This document shows positions 1 through 8,736 of a stretch of 64,000 nt of DNA, piece after piece. The DNA is from Leptospirales bacterium. Its GTDB lineage: Bacteria > Spirochaetota > Leptospiria > Leptospirales > Leptospiraceae. The notes beneath the pieces were generated by a model. That model searched no databases. It worked only from the letters and a program-made list of their open reading frames with translations, and was not told where the DNA came from. The DNA is taken from contig JAAFIR010000003.1 in assembly GCA_013297885.1 (NCBI GenBank), forward strand, positions 62,001 to 126,000. Direction: 5' to 3'. How positions within the stretch are numbered: the stretch's first letter is position 1; every line of letters starts with the position of its first letter. The translations under genes and the position numbers were made by a program.

Positions 1-178
1 ATTCATTTTCATAATCAAATATATTCACATGTAGTTCTGTATCTTTAAATTCTTCAATAATACAATTTGTTTTTTTTGATTCTTTGAGATGAATAAAATT
101 ACAATTACTAAAACTAGACTTGGATTCAGCTTTGATTGAAAAAACAAGAAATAGAGTTAATATTAATTTTAATTTCAT
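1..178 (-). CDS. N-terminal part of an exported protein of unknown function (runs off the window)
   Basis: Reading leftward from an ATG at 178, the frame stays open to the window edge for 59 codons. It starts MKLKLILTLFLVFSIKAES, a short signal peptide with Lys near the start, a hydrophobic core and an Ala-Glu cleavage-like end, so the product is probably periplasmic or outer-membrane. The visible mature part contains two Cys and no motif I recognise. The 259 bases between this gene and metG contain a 12-bp palindrome at 302-313 and no other clear signal. Confidence 0.6.
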   Translation of the reverse strand, partial: MKLKLILTLFLVFSIKAESKSSFSNCNFIHLKESKKTNCIIEEFKDTELHVNIFDYENE

Positions 179-437
179 TTTGGAATCCTAAATTGATTAA
201 CGACAGGATTTGTAAAAGTCTGAGTAAATTGAAAAAAATTTGATTGTAAATTACAATTAGGAATTTTTTTGTAATATTCTTTGGGCGAATTTTAATTCAG
301 TTGGTTGCAACCAGTTTTCTAAAGCTTACAAATGCTTAGAGAAACTTTTATTGCAAATAGAAATTAAAATGAATGTATCTTTTTTAAATTAATCAAAATC
401 CTCTTGAGTCAAGGAAGGTTTAAAAAATCTTAGATTC

Positions 438-2453
438 ATGGCACAAAAAAAAAAAATTTTAGTTACAACTGCCCTACCTTATGCAAATGGTCCAATTCAT
501 CTTGGTCATTTATTAGAAGGAATTCAAGCAGATATTTGGGTCAGATTTCAAAAACTTTCAGGAAATGAATGTTACTTTTTTTGTGCAGATGACACTCACG
601 GAACTCCGGTGATGTTAGCTGCAAAAAAAGAAGGTATCAGTCCTGAAGAATTAGTTTCTAGAATTCACAAAGAACATTATAAAGATTTAACCAGCTTCCA
701 TATTGAATATGATAATTATTATACAACTAACTCAGATGAAAATAAATTTTATTCTGAAGATATCTATTTAAAACTAAAAGAAAAAAAATACATCAATGAA
801 AGAGAAATTGAACAAGCTTATTGTGAACATGATAAAATGTTTTTACCTGATCGTTTTATCAAAGGAACTTGTCCAAAATGTGGAGCTAAGGACCAATATG
901 GTGATGGTTGTGAAGTTTGTGGTGCAAGTTATTCACCCACAGATTTAGTTGATTCTACTTGTGCTATTTGTGGAACCAAACCAGTTCGCAAAAATTCTAA
1001 ACATCTTTTTTTTGATCTAAAAAAATTAAAAAATGAAATTTGGTCATGGATAGAAAATCCAAATCATGTTCATGATGGTGTTAGAAATAAATTAAAAGAA
1101 TGGTTTAAAGAAGATTTAAGAGAATGGGATATTTCTAGAGATGCTCCTTATTTTGGTTTTAAAATTCCTGGTGAACTCGAAAAATATTTTTATGTTTGGC
1201 TAGATGCTCCTGTAGGTTATATGGCTTCATCTAAAAATTTTTTTAAAGAAGATTCTATTTTTACTAATTTTTGGGAAAAGGGGATCGGTGAAATTGTTCA
1301 TTTTGTTGGAAAAGATATTTTATATTTTCATACATTGTTTTGGCCAGCGATGTTAATTGGATCTGGATACAAAACTCCTACTCGTGTAAATGTCCACGGA
1401 TTTATAAAAGTAAATGGCGAAAAAATGTCTAAGTCAAAAGGGACATTCATAAAAGCTTCTAGTTTTGCAAAAAATTTGAACCCAGAACATTTTAGATATT
1501 TTTTAGCATCTAAGCTAAATGATAATCTGGAAGATATTGATTTGAGTTTTTCAGAATTTAGTTCCAAAATTAATTCTGGTCTTGTTGGAAATATTATCAA
1601 TATTTTATCTAGGACTTCCACTTCTATTTTAGATAAACTAGATAGAAAAATAGGAAAATTAAATGATGAAGGTAAACAAATTTTATCCTTGTTAGTTTCA
1701 AAAAAATCAGAAATAGAAAAACATTATTCTGAAAAAAATTATATTAAAGTAATAAAAGAAATTGAATTACTTGGTGATTTAGTAAATAAATTTGTAAACG
1801 ATAAAGCTCCTTGGAGTTTAGTAAAATCAAATTTAGAAGAAGCAAGATTTGTAGTTACAACAGCAGTTAATGCTTCTAGAATTTTAGGAATTTATTTACA
1901 ACCAATTTTACCAAATATATCATCAAAGATTTTTAACCAATTTGGTTTATCCGAAAAGATAAATTTTTCTGAAATAGAAAATTTTATAGAAGAAATTAAA
2001 ATTCTACCTTACTCTCTTTTATCTGAAAGGGTAGATGAAAAGGCGATTCAAAAAATGATTGAAGAAAATAAAGAAATAAATATTCCCAAAAAAGAAGAAT
2101 CAAAATCTCTAGATTTGTCTTCAAATGGTTTAATTAAAATTGAAGATTTGAACAAAGTTGAACTCAGAGTTGGAAAAATTTTAGAAGCTAATGAAGTTGT
2201 TGGGGCAGATAAACTTTTAGAATTAAAAGTGGATTTGAGTGAATTTGGATTAAAAAATATTTTTGCTGGAATAAAATCTTCTTACAAACCTGAAGAATTA
2301 CTTGGTTTAAAAGTTGTTGTAGTTGCTAATTTAGAACCTAGAAAAATGAAATTTGGAATTTCAGAAGCTATGCTACTTGCCTCGGGAAAAGATTCCAATT
2401 TATCATTATTTGTTCCTCATAAAGATGCAATTATTGGCGATTTGTTGAAATAA
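438..2453 (+). CDS. metG: Methionyl-tRNA synthetase with C-terminal tRNA-binding domain
   Basis: A class I aminoacyl-tRNA synthetase that charges tRNA-Met and initiator tRNA with methionine in the cytoplasm. The HIGH-type signature is HLGH at residues 21-24 and the KMSKS loop is at 329-333. The connective-peptide zinc knuckles are complete, with Cys at about 145, 148, 158, 161, 175 and 178. From about residue 573 (IKIEDLNKVELRVGKI) there is an EMAP/Trbp-type tRNA-binding domain, as in the longer dimeric bacterial MetG; 671 aa fits that class. A purine-rich AAGGAAGG lies at 411-418 but is too far from the ATG to be a normal ribosome site. ybeY follows 51 bases downstream. Confidence 0.97.
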   Translation: MAQKKKILVTTALPYANGPIHLGHLLEGIQADIWVRFQKLSGNECYFFCADDTHGTPVMLAAKKEGISPEELVSRIHKEHYKDLTSFHIEYDNYYTTNSDENKFYSEDIYLKLKEKKYINEREIEQAYCEHDKMFLPDRFIKGTCPKCGAKDQYGDGCEVCGASYSPTDLVDSTCAICGTKPVRKNSKHLFFDLKKLKNEIWSWIENPNHVHDGVRNKLKEWFKEDLREWDISRDAPYFGFKIPGELEKYFYVWLDAPVGYMASSKNFFKEDSIFTNFWEKGIGEIVHFVGKDILYFHTLFWPAMLIGSGYKTPTRVNVHGFIKVNGEKMSKSKGTFIKASSFAKNLNPEHFRYFLASKLNDNLEDIDLSFSEFSSKINSGLVGNIINILSRTSTSILDKLDRKIGKLNDEGKQILSLLVSKKSEIEKHYSEKNYIKVIKEIELLGDLVNKFVNDKAPWSLVKSNLEEARFVVTTAVNASRILGIYLQPILPNISSKIFNQFGLSEKINFSEIENFIEEIKILPYSLLSERVDEKAIQKMIEENKEINIPKKEESKSLDLSSNGLIKIEDLNKVELRVGKILEANEVVGADKLLELKVDLSEFGLKNIFAGIKSSYKPEELLGLKVVVVANLEPRKMKFGISEAMLLASGKDSNLSLFVPHKDAIIGDLLK

Positions 2454-2504
2454 ACAGTCTAAATATTATATAATTAATTAGAATAATTACAAATGGATTA
2501 CTAG

Positions 2505-2954
2505 ATGTCTTTACTTAAAAATATTTATCTTGAGAACAACTCTGACCAAAAACTAGGCATTACACCAAAAGAAATTAAAATTAATGCTAAGAAAATAATT
2601 GAACATATTACAAAATTAAAAGGTTATGAGTTATCCATTTTGATAACAAATGATGATGGAATTCAAAAATTAAACAAAGAAAAAAGAGGAAAAGATAAAC
2701 CAACTGATGTTCTATCATTTCCCATTTTAGAAAAAGATATTCCTGATGGATTTAAAATTTTGGGGGAAGTAGTAATTTCTATTGATACTATGAGAAAACA
2801 AGCTCGTGAAATTGGTCACACAGATAAAGATGAATTTTATAGATTACTTGTACATGGAACATTACACCTTCTTGGTTACGATCATGAAAAAAGTCCTTAT
2901 GAAGAAAAACGAATGCAACAAAAAGAGGACGAATGTTTAAAGTTGATTGATTAA
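2505..2954 (+). CDS. ybeY: Endoribonuclease YbeY (16S rRNA 3' end maturation, ribosome quality control)
   Basis: A small metal-dependent RNase (UPF0054) that takes part in 16S rRNA maturation. The diagnostic zinc triad is present near the C-terminus as [11 protein letters not shown] (H-x3-H-x5-H). The upstream family block is also clear: KPTDVLSFP, then [10 protein letters not shown]. At 149 aa it is of normal length. It lies between metG and the ABC transporter on the same strand with gaps of about 40-50 bases, so co-transcription is plausible. Confidence 0.95.
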   Translation: MSLLKNIYLENNSDQKLGITPKEIKINAKKIIEHITKLKGYELSILITNDDGIQKLNKEKRGKDKPTDVLSFPILEKDIPDGFKILGEVVISIDTMRKQAREIGHTDKDEFYRLLVHGTLHLLGYDHEKSPYEEKRMQQKEDECLKLID

Positions 2955-2992
2955 TCTGTTTTCATTCTAACTAGTTAAAAAAAAATGTATTC

Positions 2993-3979
2993 ATGATAGA
3001 AGTAAAAAATTTAAGCAAACACTTTGTAATCAAAAAAAGAAAACCAGGAATCCTTGGTTCTATTTCTTCTTTATTTTATTCTGAAAAAGAAACCCTCAAA
3101 GCAGTTGATAATGTTTCATTTGAAATTGCTGCGGGAGAACTTGTTGGTTATATAGGACAAAATGGTGCAGGGAAATCCACAACTATAAAAATGCTTACAG
3201 GGATTTTAACTCCAACATCAGGTATTGTAAAAATTAATGGAATTAGTCCACATGAAGATAGAGAAAAAAATGCACACCAAATTGGAGTTGTTTTTGGACA
3301 AAGAAGCCAACTTTGGCAGGATTTGCCTGTTGAAGAATCTTTTGATTTACTAAGATCGATATATAAAATAGAACAAAAAAAATATGATGTAAAGTTGGAA
3401 TTCTTTTTTGACTTACTTGGACTAAAAGATTTTTTTCACCAACAAGCAAGAAAACTTTCTCTTGGACAAAGGATGAAAGCTGATCTAGCCGCAAGCCTTC
3501 TTCATTCCCCTTCTATTTTATATTTAGATGAGCCAACTATTGGATTAGATTTACTTGTAAAAGAAAAAGTGAGAGAATTCATTAGAGAAATAAATAAAAC
3601 TGAAAAAGTTACAATCATTTTAACTACACACGATATCCAAGATATAGAATTTTTAGCTAGTAGAATCATCATCATAGAAAAAGGAATTAAAGCTTATGAT
3701 GGAAACATCAAAAATTTTAATAAACTACTTGGAAATGATTCTGTATTAAATATTCAATTTGTAGAAAAAGTAAAAACCCTTACTTTACCAAAACCTTTTA
3801 TAGTAAAAGAAAAAATTTCTGATTGGCAATATATTGTTAAAGCTCCAGAAAAAGAACCACTTTCAAAACTGATTCAAGTTCTGCAAAAAAAAGGAATTGA
3901 TATTCAAGAAATTAATCGTGAAAAGCCAGATCTTGGTGAAGCTGTAAAAAAAATGTATGCTAAAGAAGGAAAAATTTGA
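2993..3979 (+). CDS. ABC-2 type transporter, ATP-binding subunit
   Basis: Nucleotide-binding subunit of an ABC-2 exporter. Walker A is GQNGAGKST (about 55-63), the signature is LSLGQRMKADL, Walker B is ILYLDEPT and the H-loop is TTHD. The insertion after beta-strand 1 (ILGSISSLFYSEKETLKAVD) and the C-terminal extension of about 90 residues are typical of the NodI/CcmA-like group that pairs with DUF990-type permeases. The stop codon overlaps the next gene by 4 bases (TTGA), indicating translational coupling. The substrate cannot be read from the sequence. Confidence 0.93.
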   Translation: MIEVKNLSKHFVIKKRKPGILGSISSLFYSEKETLKAVDNVSFEIAAGELVGYIGQNGAGKSTTIKMLTGILTPTSGIVKINGISPHEDREKNAHQIGVVFGQRSQLWQDLPVEESFDLLRSIYKIEQKKYDVKLEFFFDLLGLKDFFHQQARKLSLGQRMKADLAASLLHSPSILYLDEPTIGLDLLVKEKVREFIREINKTEKVTIILTTHDIQDIEFLASRIIIIEKGIKAYDGNIKNFNKLLGNDSVLNIQFVEKVKTLTLPKPFIVKEKISDWQYIVKAPEKEPLSKLIQVLQKKGIDIQEINREKPDLGEAVKKMYAKEGKI

Positions 3980-4764
3980 CTTATTTAAAATTTATCTCAA
4001 AAGCATTTCAACGTTCAATTGCTTATAAACTTGAATATTATATGGGACTTTTAAATGCGTTTTTATATATATTTATTTTTACTTCAGTGTGGAATACAGT
4101 TTCCAAAGAAAGTCCTAGTTCACTAGGATCTTGGACCAGAGATTCTCTCATTTCTTATGCAATTTTATCAACTTTAATAAAAGTTTCTTTTGGTAGAAAC
4201 GAATCTTTATTAACAAACAAAATTAAAACTGGAGATATTGTTTATGATATTTTAAAACCATATAATTTTGTTTTGATGTATTTTTCAGATAGTCTTGGTG
4301 TCAGTCTTTTTCAATTATTTGCAAGAGCAATTCCACTTCTTGTTTTTTCAATTTTCTTTTTTGGGTTAATTCCTGAGATAAGCTATTTGAGTTTTTTTAA
4401 ATTTATTCCTGTTTATTTTATGTCGTTTTTATTATTTATCTGTTTTGGCTTTTTAATTTCTTCTCTAGCATTTTTTTTCACTGAAGTATTCAGTTTTATG
4501 ATTTTGTATTCTGCTTTAGTGACTTTACTCTCTGGTTCAGTTATTCCAACAAATTTATTTCCAGAAGCAATGCAGAAAATTATATTTTGGACTCCATTTC
4601 CTTATCTGTATTATTTTCCAACAACAGTTTTAATTGGAAAAGAATTAGATTTTTCTTATACAGAATTAATATTTAGATATCTACTTGAAGTTTCAACAGT
4701 TGCTACAATTACTTTTTCAATTTATTTTTCAGGAAAAAGAAAATTAGAATTTGCTGGTGGATAA
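3976..4764 (+). CDS. ABC-2 type transporter permease (DUF990/PF06182-like)
   Basis: A 262-aa integral membrane protein with about six hydrophobic segments, translated from a TTG that overlaps the ATPase stop codon. The pattern, with a conserved KTGDIVYDILKPYN block after the first membrane pair and a VIPTNLFPEAMQKI loop, is that of the DUF990 permeases. In that family two different permeases normally follow the ATPase. Here the next intact gene is missing and a decayed transposase begins within 200 bases, so the second permease has probably been lost or displaced. Confidence 0.85.
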   Translation: MTYLKFISKAFQRSIAYKLEYYMGLLNAFLYIFIFTSVWNTVSKESPSSLGSWTRDSLISYAILSTLIKVSFGRNESLLTNKIKTGDIVYDILKPYNFVLMYFSDSLGVSLFQLFARAIPLLVFSIFFFGLIPEISYLSFFKFIPVYFMSFLLFICFGFLISSLAFFFTEVFSFMILYSALVTLLSGSVIPTNLFPEAMQKIIFWTPFPYLYYFPTTVLIGKELDFSYTELIFRYLLEVSTVATITFSIYFSGKRKLEFAGG

Positions 4765-4852
4765 TTTTTTTATTCATTTAGGATAATGTGATAATGATAT
4801 CAAATGTTGCAGATTGGAAAGCTAACAAAGATTCTAATTTAGATAATTTATT
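4765..4852. other. Junction between the transporter operon and the accessory island, no recognised gene
   Basis: This short stretch separates the last intact exporter gene from decayed mobile DNA. It contains the start of a 26-codon frame (ATG at 4794, stop at 4872-4874) with no recognisable product; its 3' half runs into the MITE-like repeat at 4853. I see no trace of a second permease gene. Confidence 0.4.
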
Positions 4853-4954
4853 TATACCGATCAAAAATAAATAGTCATTTTAAACAACAAAATTCAATCG
4901 GGACATACTATTAGCCAAAAGGAATGGGAAATTATTTTTGGTAGCTGGTAGGTA
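4853..4954 (+). repeat. MITE-like element, copy 1
   Basis: About 102 bp beginning TATACCGATCAAAAATAA and ending near GCTGGTAGGTA. It matches, in the opposite orientation, the better-preserved copy at 35725-35827: shared blocks are CAACAAAATTCAATCGGGAC, TAGCCAAAAGGAATGGG and the terminal TATACCGAT. The ends are imperfect inverted repeats. It runs directly into the transposase remnant, as if it had inserted into, or excised with, that gene. Confidence 0.65.
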
Positions 4955-5407
4955 TTAGAGAAATTATTCATTTTAGTTCTACTTTTAATCCAAATCCTAA
5001 TTGGTTAACACAACAAATTAGAAATGCTTTTCAATTTACTAAAAAATCTTCCTACATATTTAATAATGGATAATGATTCTAATTTCTCAAAAGAGTTTTG
5101 TTTTTTTCTTAAAAGATTTGGTATCATTCCCAAAAAAACTGCAATTAAATCTCCTTGGCAAAATGGTGTGATTGAAAGATTTAATGGTACGGTTAGAAAT
5201 GAATTACTAGATCATATCATTCCTCTTTATGAAAATCATCTTGATAAACTTTTAAAAGAATATATTCATTTTTACAACAACTCAAGACCTCATCTGTTTA
5301 GAAATAAAGATTCACCTCTTAAGAGAAAATACGAACAGTTACCTAAAAATCTTCATCCTCCAAGTTCTATTCCCATCCTTGGAGGATTGCATCATGTTTA
5401 CCAATAG
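4945..5407 (+). pseudogene. Truncated, frameshifted IS transposase (DDE integrase core, C-terminal half)
   Basis: The main frame (from 5024) carries the end of a DDE transposase: YLIMDNDSNF around the second catalytic Asp, then SPWQNGVIERFNGT with the catalytic Glu, then YNNSRPHL and the family-typical ending ILGGLHHVYQ. Residues that belong just upstream (IIHFSSTFNPNPNWL, TQQIRNAF) are encoded at about 4954-5060 in a different frame that ends in a stop. This shows one frameshift plus loss of the N-terminal half. The element is inactive. The type resembles transposases of environmental IS elements with a GGLHH C-terminus; I cannot name the IS. Confidence 0.85.
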
Positions 5408-5449
5408 GAAAATGATGACTCTTGAAAACAACACTTTACTACTAATTTT

Positions 5450-5578
5450 TCAATTTTGGCGAGCGACAGCATTTACTCCTTCTTGGTTGTCATAATTAAT
5501 TGTTAATCCTGCACTTAATGGTCCTGGCATTCTATCTCCTGTGCTTGCTACTTCCCAAGATATTCCTGTTGTTGGTTT
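5450..5578 (-). pseudogene. Fragment of a large Leptospira-type surface or toxin protein
   Basis: Downstream of the palindromic repeat at 5579-5708 the same leftward frame continues for about 40 codons (TTGISWEVASTG, then PLSAGLTINYDNQEG) and stops at 5450. This Gly/Ser/Asn-rich beta-like style resembles the repetitive region before the variable C-terminus of the very large Leptospira proteins (TIGR04388 style). The frame opens inside the repeat, so it is a gene scrap and not an independent gene. The family match is from memory and tentative. Confidence 0.4.
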
Positions 5579-5708
5579 GGGCGAATCGGAATACTCAATA
5601 CTCCTGTGTTGCGATACTATCAAGTAACGAGAGTATTCCGTCAGGCTTTCAGCTCTTGTCAAAAATTTGTATTTACAATTTTTTGACACCGCTTCAATCC
5701 TTTTCGCT
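5579..5708 (-). repeat. Structured interspersed repeat, copy F (lies in an open frame)
   Basis: Read on the minus strand it begins AGCGAAAAGGATTGAAGCG, then a hairpin (TGTCAAAAAATTGTA, loop, TACAAATTTTTGACA), then AGAGCTGAAAGCCTGA, then a second hairpin (GGAATACTC pairing with GAGTATTCC) and ends GATTCGCCC. The same blocks recur in six other places in this window. The whole element is open in one frame and would be translated with LTEYSRYLIVS and SIEYSDS, as in copy G. Confidence 0.85.
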
Positions 5709-5742
5709 CGTTTTGGGGAATTTTTCATTGTTGTATCACTCT

Positions 5743-6840
5743 TTATTCTACTCGCCCTAAAATAAAAAAAACAAAATTTGTATCAATCATTAGTTCATTT
5801 TTTTTATTTTGGTATAATTCAAATCTTCTATCATAAAAAAATGATGTTTCCTTCTCAGCGTCAGTTTTTAATGAGCACATTAAAAATATTTCATTACCAT
5901 TAAAGATTTTTAATAAACTATTTCTAAAGGGATTCTTCTCATATAAAAATCCTTCTTTATCAGTCATTTCAATAAATGAAGTAATATCTAGATATATTGA
6001 ATTAATTTGAGTTTCTCTCTCTACTTCTTGCAAAAAAATATTTCTTTCTGAGTCCTTCTTAATACGTTTTTGAAACCAACTTATTAAAATTTCTGAAAAA
6101 ATAATTTTATTTTTTTTTAGATAAATATATTCATTTTGCAATTCTTTATTAAAATCAATTTCTTGAAATTTACTTATTGCTTGTTTAATCCTCCATTTTC
6201 CTGTAAAACTATTAAAATTCATTTCATAAATACTATCTTTTGAATTAATTTTTTTATTCAAATATGGAATAGACTTAATGAACAATTTGTTATTAAGTTT
6301 AAAACACAAATAAGCTATATTTTGAATATTTAATATTAACGAGTTTTCTGATAAGATACTTAGAAATATATTATTATCATTTGGATTTATAGTGTTGATT
6401 TGAACTGAGTAAAAATATTCTCTAAATTCATAAAAATTTCTTGAATTCAAATAATCATTTTCTATACCAATAAGAGGAAATTTAGGTTTTAGTATTTTAC
6501 CGGAATTAATACTAATGTTACCCAAAGTGTATATTGGTAAATTGTCATTTTTATCTATCAATATTTCAGTAAATTTAGAAGGGAGATGCAAAGAATAATC
6601 CCTAAAATTAATTTTTTCATATAAAAATCGATAAGAATGATTGAGACTTGTTCTACTTAAATTTAATGAAATTGGACGAACAATTAACCAATGACTGCCT
6701 TCCAAATGTGATAAAATTTTTTCTCTATCTACTTGAGATGAAAAATAACTATTATTCTTTATTGCTAATTTAATGATTTTATGAACTGAATCTTCTGAAT
6801 AAATTGAGCTTAAAATTAAAAATAGTAAAAATGTTTTCAT
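5743..6840 (-). CDS. Exported protein of unknown function, possible immunity partner of the upstream lysozyme-like protein
   Basis: The 365-aa product starts MKTFLLFLILSSIYSED, a clear signal peptide, so it is probably periplasmic. I recognise no domain in the rest, which is rich in Asn, Ile, Phe and Lys. The ATG at 6840 lies one base after the stop codon of the LysM-lysozyme gene, so the two are almost certainly co-translated. A peptidoglycan-cutting effector followed directly by an exported protein is the arrangement expected for an effector and its periplasmic inhibitor. That role is inference from position only. A chaperone or an unrelated envelope protein is also possible. Confidence 0.6.
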   Translation of the reverse strand: MKTFLLFLILSSIYSEDSVHKIIKLAIKNNSYFSSQVDREKILSHLEGSHWLIVRPISLNLSRTSLNHSYRFLYEKINFRDYSLHLPSKFTEILIDKNDNLPIYTLGNISINSGKILKPKFPLIGIENDYLNSRNFYEFREYFYSVQINTINPNDNNIFLSILSENSLILNIQNIAYLCFKLNNKLFIKSIPYLNKKINSKDSIYEMNFNSFTGKWRIKQAISKFQEIDFNKELQNEYIYLKKNKIIFSEILISWFQKRIKKDSERNIFLQEVERETQINSIYLDITSFIEMTDKEGFLYEKNPFRNSLLKIFNGNEIFLMCSLKTDAEKETSFFYDRRFELYQNKKNELMIDTNFVFFILGRVE

Positions 6841-6841
6841 C

Positions 6842-8407
6842 TTATTTCTTTAAAAATAACTTCGCTTCTTCTTTTCTTCTTCTTGCAAGTCCTGCATTAG
6901 TATCAAATTTCTCCAAATACTTTGCAGCCTCATTAAATTTAAAATCATTAATTAAATCATATAATTGTTGAAATTTAGGATTTCCTTTTGATGGCATTCC
7001 ACCTCTATTATGCATAAAACTTGCTAAAGCATCAAATTGATTTTGAGTTAATGGGACTTTAATTAAGTTATTTATTCTGAAATGGATTTCTTGCATATAG
7101 GAATTATATAATTCTAGTGCTTCCTCGTCTGATATTTTTGTTTCTCCCGTATTTTTGTAGTCTTGAATTAATTCAGAATAGCGCCTCTTACTTTCTTCAT
7201 TAAAAGGATCTTTCAATGACATTCCATACCCTACAGTTAGATTTCCATTAGAATCAGGATAGACGTTATGTATAATTTTTCCTGATTCATCAATTTCAAA
7301 TGTTTGGGGATACTTTCCATCACTACTTTCTTCAGCTCTAAGCTCAAATTCTTTTATGATATTAAATGCAGATTCAGTTGTTGTAAAATCAGCATTAGGT
7401 GAACGAGGTGGTAAAAATAAATTCTGTTCAGAAGGAATCTTTTTTGTTGGATCAAGTCCATTAATTCTGATTAAATCATCTTTATTCACTTTATTATCTT
7501 TTGCAATTTTATCTAAAGAGTCACCACTTTTTATTTTATAAGCATCTAATGTTACCAATTTAAAGTTAATCTCACCATTATTATCAGTATAGTAAACTAA
7601 TTTTTGATTTAAAGGAATTCCATCTGTATATTTTTCTTTAACTCTGTTCTCTAAATTCTCTCTTTCTGTTGCAGACATAAAAGTTGTAGCAGGGGTTTCA
7701 CTCTCAACAATCAAACCTTTTTTCGGATCAAAAATTTGGTCAGATTTTAACTTAGGAACTTGAATTGTCTGTGGTTTTACAGTTTCCCCTCTTTCAGCAG
7801 TTTTCCCTTCTACAGGTGGCTTAGTTTCAATTGGCTTTTTCTCATCTTTTTTGCTATCTTGAACAGTTTCTACTTGATTATTTGAATTATTATTTTCAGG
7901 TATAACTGGTCGTACAACACCATTTTGCGAATCAGTTTCACTATACCCACTATAATCCACTCTAGCATCAGACATGGTTCCATCACCTGCATTAGGATCA
8001 GTTGTAATAACAGTGGTTGAGTTTGCTAATATAATTGGTTTAAAAATTTCAGGTTGGTTAGTCGTTGTTTGATTATTCGCCAAATCACTGTTATGCGAAG
8101 TGGTACCTTCTTGAGTAGCATGTTCACTATTATGATTTCCACCATCCCCATCGCCACTAGTTTGCGTATTATTACTGTTAGGCGACTCATTCCCATCCTC
8201 TGGCTTCCTTCTAACTGGAGTAGGGTTACTCACATTCCCACTACCTTGTGCAGGTCTTTGCGGTGTAGGCAAACTCGGACTTGCCGCACTCCCTGCAAAA
8301 GCAGCAGCAACACTACTCACAGCCCCAGCAGCCAATGTCAACAGCACAGGCAATCCACTATCTATATAGCTCCCACTACTATCGTCTCCCGATTGCTCCT
8401 GTCTCAC
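6842..8407 (-). CDS. LysM plus T4-type lysozyme (GH24) protein, C-terminal part of a broken large polymorphic protein
   Basis: 521 aa. Residues 19-45 are hydrophobic and Ala-rich, about 45-230 is a Pro/Asn/Gln/Thr-rich linker, about 290-335 is a LysM peptidoglycan-binding motif (YKIKSGDSLDKIAKDN), and about 346-521 is a GH24 lysozyme. The catalytic set is visible: Glu355 in KEFE, Asp385 in YPD and Thr391 in LTVGYG. Downstream ASFMHNRGG and GLARRRKEEAKLF match the family. The Glu-Asp spacing is about 21 residues longer than in T4 lysozyme. The GTG at 8407 is probably not the original start: the frame continues upstream without a stop for ten codons, then meets a single TAG at 8438-8440 and runs on into related coding sequence. 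Confidence 0.8.
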   Translation of the reverse strand: MRQEQSGDDSSGSYIDSGLPVLLTLAAGAVSSVAAAFAGSAASPSLPTPQRPAQGSGNVSNPTPVRRKPEDGNESPNSNNTQTSGDGDGGNHNSEHATQEGTTSHNSDLANNQTTTNQPEIFKPIILANSTTVITTDPNAGDGTMSDARVDYSGYSETDSQNGVVRPVIPENNNSNNQVETVQDSKKDEKKPIETKPPVEGKTAERGETVKPQTIQVPKLKSDQIFDPKKGLIVESETPATTFMSATERENLENRVKEKYTDGIPLNQKLVYYTDNNGEINFKLVTLDAYKIKSGDSLDKIAKDNKVNKDDLIRINGLDPTKKIPSEQNLFLPPRSPNADFTTTESAFNIIKEFELRAEESSDGKYPQTFEIDESGKIIHNVYPDSNGNLTVGYGMSLKDPFNEESKRRYSELIQDYKNTGETKISDEEALELYNSYMQEIHFRINNLIKVPLTQNQFDALASFMHNRGGMPSKGNPKFQQLYDLINDFKFNEAAKYLEKFDTNAGLARRRKEEAKLFLKK

Positions 8408-8437
8408 AGTAGTATCCGCATCTTTCGCTGACTTACT

Positions 8438-8736
8438 CTATGCATCAACACCATCTTGCTGATTATTCGCTTCATTTTGTTCTGCTATATCATGTCCGTT
8501 TACTTCACCTAAGAAATTCTCATTCGCTTCATAATTTCCATCTGCATCCACTGTTCCCATTGTGATTCCGCTTTTTTCTTTTTCTTGTGTAAGAAAAAGA
8601 AAAAATGCTCGCAAAAAAGAAAAAGAACCCAAACGCTCGTAATCTTCTCCCTTGTAGCTCGCTAATTTTCCATTTAAATTTTCTGTATTGAAAACTTGTA
8701 TTGAATAATTCCACTCTACATGAAAATTAAGTCCTT
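8438..8736 (-). pseudogene. Upstream remnant of the same large protein, cut off by an in-frame TAG
   Basis: This leftward frame is the same frame as the LysM-lysozyme gene and ends in TAG at 8438-8440. Its end (SGITMGTVDADGNY, then NENFLGEVNGHDIAEQN) resembles the region preceding the variable tail in giant Leptospira proteins. It contains a 15-bp hairpin (8572-8605). Upstream the frame opens inside the repeat at 8737-8920 and meets a stop at 8942-8944, so the 5' part of the gene is gone. Confidence 0.55.
8572..8605. repeat. Perfect 15-bp inverted repeat inside coding remnant
   Basis: TTTTTTCTTTTTCTT, a 4-base loop, then AAGAAAAAGAAAAAA. It lies in an open frame, next to a further AT-rich block (8606-8670) that does not look like protein-coding sequence, suggesting a second kind of inserted palindromic element in this gene. 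On either strand it could also act as a weak terminator. Confidence 0.6.

Noticed and set aside
283-385. Possible eighth copy of the structured repeat upstream of metG (GGGCGAATTTT at 283 and the palindrome TGGTTGCAACCA at 302-313)
   Set aside because: Only the edge block matches. The central GAAAGC block and the GATTGAAGCG block are absent, so it may be chance or an eroded end.
179-437. Riboswitch or T-box leader for metG
   Set aside because: No T-box sequence, specifier loop or SAM-type helix could be recognised; only a small palindrome and AT-rich sequence.
5450-5728. A 92-aa independent gene
   Set aside because: Its first half is the structured repeat and its second half a scrap of a large protein; there is no ribosome site.
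8054-8431. A 125-aa plus-strand gene
   Set aside because: It is antisense to the Pro/Asn-rich linker of the LysM-lysozyme gene and has a biased, low-complexity composition (His, Ile, Arg, Ser).
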